A DNA stretch of 16,084 bases from Auxenochlorella pyrenoidosa. Lineage: Eukaryota; Chlorophyta; Trebouxiophyceae; Chlorellales; Chlorellaceae. Position 1 is the first letter of the stretch. The number at the start of each line of letters is the position of its first letter. This document shows, in pieces, positions 1 through 7,629 of this stretch. The notes under the pieces were generated by a model. That model had not been told where the DNA came from and did no database searches. It saw only the letters and a program-made list of their open reading frames with translations. Location of the stretch: the NCBI GenBank assembly GCA_001430745.1, contig KQ482053.1:760782-776865 (forward strand). The letters run 5' to 3'. Made by a program: the position numbers and the translations under genes.

Positions 1-76
1 CCCCACCCAACCACCACCACCACCACCACCACCAAAACACACACACACACACACGCCCGCCCCGCCCCACCCGCAG
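1..76 (+). other. 3' end of a DBP10 intron with CAC and CA microsatellite
   Basis: A CAC-triplet run and a CA-dinucleotide run (about 13-54) lead into a C-rich tract and the acceptor CCCGCAG, which ends at 76. The first coding exon in view follows. Confidence 0.7.
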
Positions 77-3000
77 GCCGCCTGATGCACCACCTTCAGG
101 AGGTGGAGGGCATGAACCTGCGCGGCTGCGAGTACCTCGTGTTTGACGAGGCCGACCGCCTGTTCGAGATGGGCTTTGCGGAGCAGCTCAAGCAGGTGGG
201 CGGGGAGGCAGGTGGCAGTATGGGCGGGGCGGGGTGGCGAGGGGGGGCGGTGGTAGGTGGTGGTGGTGGTGGATGGTCCAGTGTGTATGTATGTATGTGT
301 GTGTGGTGGTGGGGTGGGGGTGCGAGCAGGCACGCGCGCTGCCCGTGCTTCCACTCTGGGCGTCCAGGTTCCGCGCGGCGCCTCCCCGACCACAGCACCT
401 GCCCAATTATGTTGCCTGCGCCCTCCCGCGCCCGTGCCCGCAGATCCTGGCGGCGGTGGGCCCCAGACGCCAGACCCTGCTCTTCTCCGCCACGATGCCC
501 AAGGCGCTGGCCGAGTTTGCGAGGGCCGGCCTGAAGGAGCCCGAGCTGGTGGGGTGGCCTCACCCGCTGCAGCCGTGCCCTCCTCAGCCGTGACGCCTGC
601 CACGATATGCCTCTGACCTGCGCCTTGCTCGTCATGCCTGCAGCCTCGCGTTTGTGCGCCCCTGGCTGCGCCCCTGCCTGCGGGGGCAAGCCGGCTGCGT
701 TCGCACATGCGGGCCTGAGCAGCCCCCCCCCCTCCTGCGTCCTGCCACGACCCCCCCCCCCCCCTGCAGGTGCGGCTGGATGCTGACACGAAGATCTCGC
801 CCGACCTCTCGCTGGCCTTCTTCACCGTTCGGTGAGGGCAAGGATGGGGGCTGCGACGCTTTAACCGCCGCCAGCGGCGGCCTGCCGGCTTGCCCTGTGC
901 CCTGCCTGCGCGCACGCACATGCCAACTGCGCCCAGGGCCTGCGCCGTGCCCGGCCCGCGCTCCGCCTCTCCTTGGGGGCTGCCGCTTGATGACCGCCTC
1001 GGCGGCGCCCTGCGCGCGCTGCTTGCAGGCACGAGGACAAGCCCGCCGCGCTGCTCTTCCTGCTGCGCGAGGTCATCCCCTCCAACCAGCTGACAATCGT
1101 CTTCACCTGTGAGCCACCTGGCAAAGCCGCACCTGCCTGCGCCCCTGCAGTGCCTGGCCTGTGGCCGTGCAGGTACATGCAACCTGCGAATCCCTGCTGC
1201 CCCTCCACCCTGCAACCGACATGTACTGCCGTCTACTGCTTCCCCGTGCCTCCCACCGCAGCCACGCGGCACCACGTCGAGTTTCTGCAAGCCCTGCTGG
1301 AAAAGGAGGGGATCGAGGCGGCCTGCGTCCACGGCAGCATGGACCAGGCAAGCCTGCGGCGTCGGCACGTGGCCGCGTGCTGGGCTGCAGCATAGGCAGC
1401 GTGCGCACGCAGACATGCCTCTCGTAGTTTTGCAGTGTGGCCCCGCAGCTCCTCAACTGCCGCGCATCCCGCGCCATGCTCGCCCACGAACCCACCCACC
1501 GGCTCCCTGCAGGCGGCGCGCAAGATCCACATCGCCAAGTTCCGGGCGGCGCGCGTGCACGTGCTGATTGTCACCGACGTGGCGGCGCGCGGCATCGACA
1601 TCCCGCTCCTGGACAACGTGATCAACTACGGTGCGCCGCTGTTGTGGGTTGTTCACACAGGCTGGTCAGCTACAGTGCGCTGCTGCTTTGGGGGGGTGCA
1701 CAGGCTGGGCCGCTGCGCGTGGCTGGGGTGTGCACACCACCGAGGGTGAAAGCACTACGGTGCGCTGCTGCCGCCTGCTGGATGATGCCGGCTGGATGAT
1801 GCCAGCTGGATGATGCCGGCTGGATAATTGGTGCCTTTTCGGTCGGGGCCGGGCCCTGCTCTGCGCGCCGTGCTTCGCTCCAGACGTGCGTGCCCTGTGC
1901 GTACGCGGGCTCGAGCCGAGCCTTAAGTTTGCAAGCAAGCCTGTGTGGGCGCCGCCCAGCCCAGTGTCGCACGTGGCCCCCCGCCCAACCTGCCCTCCTC
2001 GCAGACTTCCCCCCCAAGCCCAAGCTATTTGTGCACCGCAGCGGCCGTGCGGCGCGCGCGGGGCGCACCGGCACAGCCTACTCGCTGCTCACGCGGTGAG
2101 AGTGCCCGAGCGCCTGATTTTTGCTCGTGTTAAGCAAAGCTGGCTTGGGGCGCCAGCATCCTCTGGCTGCGTGCGGCTGTGCCCTTAAGCTGCATTCGAT
2201 GGCCACCTGGGCCCTCTGCCTCGGAACCCACACGCCTGCGCTCTCCACTTGCCTGCCTGCCTGCCTGCCTGCCTGCTTACCGCTTTTCCCCGCCTGCCTG
2301 CCTGCCTGCCTGCGTGCTCGCCCGCAGGGAGGAGCTGCCCTTCCTTCTGGACCTGCACCTCTTCCTGTCGCGCCCGCTGCGCCCAGCGGCGGTGCAGGGC
2401 ATCCGCGAGGCAGCGGCAGAGGCAGGGACGCTGGCCCCTGACGCTGGCTCCATCTACGGCACCTTTCCACAGGCGCGCTGCGCCTGCCGGCTTGGCACAG
2501 CTCGTCCAGCCATGCTTGCGCTTGAGCAGGGCATGAAGCCGCTGGCGAGGCAGGCTGGGGCTGCGTCTCCTGCCTGCGTGGAGACATTCCCGCCCCACCT
2601 CTGCCTGGGGTGCAGCCCTGCGTGCATGCCTGCATGCCTGCCCTCGCCTGCTGCGCCGGCCAGCCAAGCGCTGGGATGAGAACCCCTGGAGGCGTCGTCG
2701 TGCCTGCTTGCGCCGGCTGCACACCGGCCAGCCAACTGCTGGGACGAGTACTGAGGACCCCTGGAGGCGTCGTCTGCCCGCCCGCCTCCCCTGCAGGCGG
2801 CGCTAGACGACCTCCTAGTGCGCGTGCGCGCCGCGCTGGCGGGCTCGCACGACCTCTCAGGGCAGCTCAAGTCGGCGGAGAATGCTTTCCGGCTGTACCT
2901 TAAGACACGGCCGGGGGCGGCGGCGGAGAGCGTCAAGCGCGCCAAGACGCTTCCAAAGGTGGGCCGGCGCGCAGAGGACGCAGGGAGGGCGCCGTCATTC

Positions 3001-6000
3001 CTGCCTGGGGACAGCTGGCACTGGGTGGGATCGGGTGGCTCTGCTCGAGCCCGAGTGCAGGGCCTCGAGCGAGGAGCAAGGCACGGCGGGTGCCTGCATG
3101 TTTGAGCGCCCCTAATGCTCGCAGACGCTCGGCCACCCGCTGCGCGCCCGCCGCCCCGCTTCCTGCCCCCGACCTTGCGTGCCCCATGCGCTGCCCCACC
3201 CCTGCGTGCCTGTGACCAAGAAACCCGACCCATGCGCCTGCCCGCCTTGGGAGCAGGAGGGAATCCATCCGGTGCTGGCGGCGGCGCTTCCGTCCGACGC
3301 GCTGGGCGGGCTGGAGGCGCAGACAGACCTGGCGGAGATTGCAGCCAAGCTGAAGAGCTACCGCCCCTCCCAGACTGTGTTTGAAGCTGAGGTGGCGGCG
3401 GCGCGCAAGGGCTCGGGCGCAGGTGGGTGCTGGGGCGGGCGGCAGGCCGGGGAGACGGGCCCTCGGTTGCTGGGTGCACACCGGGCTTGAGGCAGGGGCT
3501 GGAGGAAGAGGATGAAGAGGGCCTGAGAAAGCTTGGAGGGGGCGTGCTTGCCAGGGAGCTGTGGCAGGGCAAGGGCATGGCACCAGATGCACAGGATGCA
3601 CACGGCGGAAGGCGGTGCAGCGTTCCGTTTGCGGCTGAGAAGCTGCGAGTGGGAGGGAGGCCACTAACGCAGGCAGGGTGTCTTCGCGTATGAGCGGCTC
3701 TTGATTCCGCTTGTGCTGCACGCCTCTTTGCCTCTGCAGGCGTCATGGCACTGCCCGGCCTGGTGGCAGCAGCCCCCTACGAGCGCCGGCTTGAGGTAAT
3801 GAAGCAGAAGAGGCAGGCGCATGCAGCAGCAATCGCGGCAGCCAAGGCCCGCGGCGAGCACAGGGGGCAGCTGGCCGGCGCCGGCGCCGATGATGTGATG
3901 GCGGGCGTGGCGGGGGGCGCTGAGCAGCGCCCGCGTGGGGAGGGCAGCGATGGCGAGGGGGAGGAGGGGATGGAGGCCGGGGGCGGGCAGCGCGGCGCCG
4001 CGGGCAGCGGCAGCGACGAAGAGGAGGCGCAGCGGCGGCAGGGCGGCGGCGACGGCGGGCACAAGCGCAAGCGGCAATTTGTCCTCGAAGCCGAGCCCCA
4101 GAAAGGGTGAGAGCCGCCTCTATGCCCCCTCATGCTGTGGATAGCTCCGTGCTGTGCTCGAGCAAGCCGCACCAGCCTCTACATCATGCCAGCAGGCCTG
4201 GCGTAGTCGGTATCGCCTCTCGCGTCTCGCCGCAAGGCTTTCGGGGACATGCCAGTACCCGCTGTTACTCGCACACCGCCCTGCTCTTCCCAGGCAGGCG
4301 GCGTGGGCGCAGCGGGCGGCTCCCCGACCGCGCATTGCACCCCCCCTCCCCCCCACCCCCACCCCAACCCCCTAACCCCCCGCCCGCAGGCGGTACCGCG
4401 AGGCCGGCTTCTTCATCTCGCACACCCCCGAGGAGAACGACGCCGCCGACAAGTTCTACGGCCTGGCTGACGCCGGCTTCAAGGACGCGGTGCTCGACCT
4501 GACGGCAGAGGACGCGGGTAAGCCGCCGGCTCTGTCCTAAGCTGAATCTTCGTTCTCTTTCTCTTGCTGCAAGACAACTTCTTGGTTTCCACCCAGTCAA
4601 GCACGCAGTCCCGCCGCGCGCGCTTGCCGCACCTGCTCCCATGGCTGCGCACCCCAGCGCACCCCCCTGTGCCTCCTCTGGCTAGCCGAGCGCTGTGCCC
4701 CGCCCTGCGGCCAGCCCAGGGCCACGCAGCTGGCCCTGCGCGTGCATGCCTGGCAAGGCCTGCCTGGGGCCTTCAGACCGCACGAGTGCCACAGGCACCT
4801 GCACCTCTTGCAGGGCTCAGGCAGGCGCCGCCACAGCCAGCCTCTCCCCTCTCCCCCCCCCCCACCACCCCACCCCACCCCCACATACACACACAATCAC
4901 CCCGCCCCGCCCCCTTCCCGCAGACGGCATGCGCGCACAGTCGCGCGTGCAGTACCACTGGGACAAGCGCAGCAAGAAGTATGTCAAGCTGCAGGCGGGG
5001 GAGACGGTCAAGGCGGGCAGACGGCTCAAGACCGAGTCAGGCTCCAAGGTGGGGCCTGCTGCTCCTGCCGGCGCCTGGCCCTGATTGCTGCTGTGGGGCG
5101 GCTGGGAGAGTGTGGGGCTGGTGGCTGGCAAGCGCTTCTTGGCCAGAACGGGGTGTCCGACAAAGGAGAAGGGAGGGTGGGGGTGGGGCGGGCGAGGGGG
5201 GGACTGCATCGGCACCGGGGGTTTGCCAACGCTACAACGCGCAGCGCCTGGTGCCACGCCCCGCCCCTTCAAGCCGCCCCGCTCCCGTCCGGTGGAAAGC
5301 TGGAGGAAAATACACGCTTGGCGAAAGTGCAGAATTGCCCCTCCCCCCCCACCCCCCACCCCTCTCCCACCACCACCCCACACACACGCACACCATACCA
5401 CACCCTCGCCTTTTCTGCAGGGCTCCAAGGGCCCCACCGGCCTGTATGAGAAGTGGGCCAAGAAGACGCGGCTGCGCGTGGCGGTGGGCGGGGCGGAGGA
5501 GGGGGCGGCGCAGCTGGCGGCGCAGATGAAGGACAGGTGGGCGGAGGGGTTGCGCAAGGGCAGGTTGGCTGGGCAGTTGACTGCCGACTGCCTGGTTGGG
5601 GTGCCGGGTTGGTGGGTGCCGCACTGCCGGCTGGAGCAGGACGGGCGGCAGGAGGGGGTCCAGGCAAGGCGCCAGTGCTGGGCAGCATGGGCAACCAGCC
5701 TCCCGCGGGCCGGCCCCGCCCCGCCTGCTGGGCACCTTGCGCGCCTCAGTACATCAGATATATGAAAGAATGAATCCGCTTTCAGGTTCAAGAAGGGCAG
5801 TACGTGAGATGTATCAACAAATGAATCCATCTGCAGGTTCAAGAAGGGCGGCCGCGGCTGGGTGAACCCGCTCAAGGCGGCCCTGCCCAACGCGCACGTG
5901 CGCGACGAGCTCAAGAACGCCGACCAAGTGCGCAAGGAGCGCAAGCTGGAGGAGAGGAAGAAGGAGCACCTGCAGCGGGTGAGGCCGCGGGGGGTGCGGG

Positions 6001-6599
6001 GGGGGGGCGCATTCCCCAGAGGGCAGGGGGGCAGGCCTGCCTGGAAGCGGGGATGGATCCTGGCTGCGTGGCGGCGGGGCCTGCTGTGTGTTTTTGGGGA
6101 GGCGGGATGCCCCGGGTGAGCGACCTGGAAGGAGGGCAGAGCCCGGCCTACAAGCGTCCGGGATGGAGGCGGCTTTGGGCGGGCAAGGTGCGAGAGAGCA
6201 CATTCGCCTCGCGTCCTGCGCTCCCAACATGGTGCGCTCTGATGCCAACACAATTCTTTGCTTGTGCCGGTGCAGCGCAAGACGGAGCGCATGCAGAAGG
6301 AGGCCAAGGGAGGGAAGGGCGGCAAGGGCGGCAGGCCTGGCGGCGGCTTCAAGGGCAAGGGAGGCAGCGGCGGCGGCGGCGGCTTTAAAGGCAAGGGCGG
6401 CAGCCCTGGTGGCGGCGGCGGCGGCTTCAAGGGCAAAGGCGGCAGCCCTGGCGGCGGCGGCGGCTTCAAGGGCAAAGGCGGCAGCCCTGGCGGTGGCTTC
6501 AAAGGGAAGGGGAGCGGCGGCGGCGGCAGCCACAAGGGCAAGGGCAGCCTGAAGCCACGCGGCGGCGTGGGCAAGGGCGGCGGTAAGGGCAGGCGGTAG
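77..6599 (+). CDS. DBP10: DBP10/DDX54-type DEAD-box RNA helicase, 3' part (16 exons, 5' end outside window)
   Basis: ATP-dependent RNA helicase; the family acts in the nucleolus in 60S ribosome assembly. Exons: 77-195, 444-548, 770-831, 1029-1108, 1262-1347, 1513-1630, 2005-2095, 2328-2472, 2797-2958, 3257-3422, 3740-4106, 4390-4517, 4924-5048, 5421-5536, 5837-5978, 6276-6599 (TAG stop). Phases agree at every junction, giving about 778 residues. Visible motifs: DEAD inside [13 protein letters not shown] (145-156), SAT (486-494), [11 protein letters not shown] (from 1573) and [10 protein letters not shown] (from 2034). The Q motif and Walker A lie upstream of the window. The phrase [19 protein letters not shown] and the block [12 protein letters not shown]...[10 protein letters not shown] (4390-4517, the DBP10CT domain) separate DBP10 from other DEAD-box families. 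Exon 11 encodes an acidic Gly-rich stretch ending in a basic KRKR. The last exon is a Lys/Gly repeat tail. Two introns have GC donors (1348, 2473). The family call is very secure; single exon edges less so. Confidence 0.93.
249..312 (+). repeat. Intronic GGT and GT/ATGT microsatellite
   Basis: A GGT-triplet run is followed by an imperfect GTGTATGT tract inside the DBP10 intron 196-443. It is simple repeat with no coding support. Confidence 0.7.
1348..1512 (+). other. GC-AG intron in DBP10
   Basis: Frame continuity puts the junction between MDQ (ends 1347) and [10 protein letters not shown] (starts 1513), which matches the family. The donor reads CAG|GCAAGC, the classical strong context for a non-canonical GC donor. 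The acceptor is CCCTGCAG. No GT donor near 1347 keeps the family sequence. Confidence 0.8.
1626..1776 (+). repeat. Donor-site region repeated three times at a DBP10 exon/intron junction
   Basis: The real donor ACTACG|GTGCGC (GT at 1631) begins a 44-bp unit at 1626-1669, repeated imperfectly at 1670-1713 with ACA|GTGCGC. A third copy of the donor core, ACTACG|GTGCGCTGCTG, lies at 1754-1770. The third copy is 129 nt from the true donor, which is a whole number of codons, but an in-frame TGA occurs at 1747-1749. Confidence 0.75.
1777..1830 (+). repeat. 14-bp tandem repeat in DBP10 intron
   Basis: GCTGGATGATGCCG is repeated at 1777-1790, 1791-1804 (one change) and 1805-1818, with a degenerate fourth copy to 1830. 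It lies directly after the third donor-core copy in the same intron. Confidence 0.85.
2251..2313 (+). repeat. CCTG tetranucleotide microsatellite in two blocks
   Basis: Two runs of CCTG (about 2251-2277 and 2292-2313) sit just before the acceptor that opens the exon at 2328. They probably act only as part of a C/T-rich tract. Confidence 0.8.
2473..2796 (+). other. Probable GC-AG intron in DBP10
   Basis: The conserved passage [15 protein letters not shown] requires the junction after CAG at 2472. The donor would be CAG|GCGCGC, a weaker GC context than the intron at 1348. Reading on instead gives non-conserved residues and a stop at 2677-2679. Confidence 0.65.
2656..2780 (+). repeat. Tandem duplication inside a DBP10 intron
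   Basis: A block opening CCGGCCAGCCAA and closing CCCCTGGAGGCGTCGTC occurs at about 2656-2699 and again at about 2724-2774, the second with a short insertion. It lies just upstream of the acceptor at 2795-2796. Confidence 0.8.
5756..5852 (+). repeat. 51-bp tandem duplication carrying a second splice acceptor
   Basis: Two copies with a 51-bp period start at 5756 and 5807. Each contains AATGAATCC, then a pyrimidine stretch, CAG, then GTTCAAGAAGGGC, the first coding bases of exon 15. The downstream AG (5835-5836) keeps the family frame. The upstream AG (5784-5785) would keep register but meet TGA at 5805-5807. The segment is AT-richer than its surroundings. Confidence 0.85.
6348..6543 (+). repeat. 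FKGKGG repeat tail of the DBP10 C terminus
   Basis: Five FKGKG units have their Phe codons at 6348, 6384, 6426, 6465 and 6498, separated by poly-Gly and SP linkers, followed by a diverged SHKGKG unit. Spacing is 33-42 nt, all whole codons. The tail is strongly basic and resembles an RGG box in which lysine replaces arginine. The DNA is itself a GGC-rich tandem repeat, so copy number may vary between strains. Confidence 0.85.
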
Positions 6600-7629
6600 C
6601 AGCAGCCCGGAGCTTGCTCTGCAGTGCCATCCTCACTACCTCATGATCACATGCAACAGTCCTCAAATTGCGACAAAGAGGAGAGGTCAGGGGAGACCAT
6701 CCTAGGGCTGCCCACGCTGTGGTACTTCTGCCCCGGTGGGGTGCATGGCGTGTGTGTGAGAGAGTGTGTGTGTGGGTGGGTGCGTGTAGGGCGTGGGAGG
6801 TGTGCGTGCGCGCCCGCCCCCCCCTCTGTGCGTGCAGCGCCCCAGTGGGCGTGGTGGGCGCGGGGTGGAGGTGCCACGCCACTCCACGCTGTCGCACTCC
6901 ACACGGGCGGGCAGGTGGTGGTGTGTGTGAGGTGGGCCAGCCCACGCACCCCACAGGCGGGCCCACTCCGAGCCGCAGTTCCCTTGGAGGCCCCGCCCGC
7001 ACTCACACATGCCCCCCCCCCCGCCCTTGCACTTGCACACCGCCAAGCACACACGCACCCCTGCAGCGGTGACAATACCGTCAACACTGCTTGACGCAGT
7101 GCCTGCATGAGTTCTGCCATTGCTGTGGAGTTGGCCCTGCCCTGATGGGAAGGGGAGACCCTCTTGATGGCCGACTGCTCAGCCGACTTGAGGCCGCAGC
7201 CTAATGGCATGGCATCGCTTTGGAGTTGCAGAGCATACTTCATGGGTAGTAGTTGTTTCATATGGTACACAGCACGAGGCGGCAGGCAGGTGGACAAGGA
7301 AGCTTCCTGCGTGAGGACCGCTGGTGATATGCAGAGGCTCTGCAGTTGGCGGCAGAAGCAGCGGCAGGGGCACAGCGGGCAGGAGCAGGGGTGCACAGGG
7401 CTCCCTCCTCCCGGCCGGTAATGCAATCGTATCAGTACGGTGTGCATGCGAGTAAGTAGGTCCCCAAAGCTGCCCCAACAGTCGTGATCTCCCGGCCAAC
7501 GTGGAGCACAGCAGGTGCAGCACTACCATGTGTGTGTGGGAGGGTCTGGGGTGCTGCGCAAAATTGACCTGGCGTGGTGGATCTTGCTCAGATCATCAAT
7601 CGCAAGGTTCCTGCGCAACCCGAGTCGCT
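6600..7629 (+). other. Intergenic region: DBP10 3' end and LCIB-like 5' region
   Basis: About 1 kb without a credible gene. It should hold the helicase 3' UTR, for which I found no TGTAA motif on the + strand, and the promoter and 5' UTR of the next gene. A GT-rich tract lies at 6750-6789 and C-runs lie near 6820 and 7013-7022. A 266-codon minus-strand frame crosses it but shows no recognisable domain. I saw no tRNA-like cloverleaf. One GAGTTGC at 7223-7229 fits the Chlamydomonas low-CO2 enhancer pattern GANTTNC, but such a short pattern is expected by chance. Confidence 0.6.
6750..6789 (+). repeat. GT/TG dinucleotide tract
   Basis: An interrupted TG repeat (broken by GAGAGA and GGGTGGG) about 150 nt after the helicase stop. 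It could mark the helicase 3' UTR or the spacer. Confidence 0.6.

Noticed and set aside
2251..2313. Regularly spaced repeats considered as a CRISPR-like array
   Set aside because: Plain CCTG microsatellite with no spacers, inside a eukaryotic intron.
2454..3746. 430-codon minus-strand open frame
   Set aside because: Low-complexity Ser/Pro/Ala/Arg sequence with no domain, lying over DBP10 exons whose frame is conserved.
4817..6574. 585-codon minus-strand open frame antisense to DBP10
   Set aside because: Its proline/leucine repeats are the reverse complement of the FKGKGG-coding repeat, and it runs across well-supported + strand exons and introns. High GC makes long antisense frames common.
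7223..7229. GAGTTGC matching the low-CO2 enhancer pattern GANTTNC
   Set aside because: A single copy of a degenerate short pattern is expected by chance in about 1 kb of two-stranded sequence, and the element was defined in Chlamydomonas.
6647..7447. 266-codon minus-strand open frame in the spacer between genes 1 and 2
   Set aside because: Rich in Cys, His and Thr from simple repeats and with no recognisable motif; the translated GT tract accounts for part of it.
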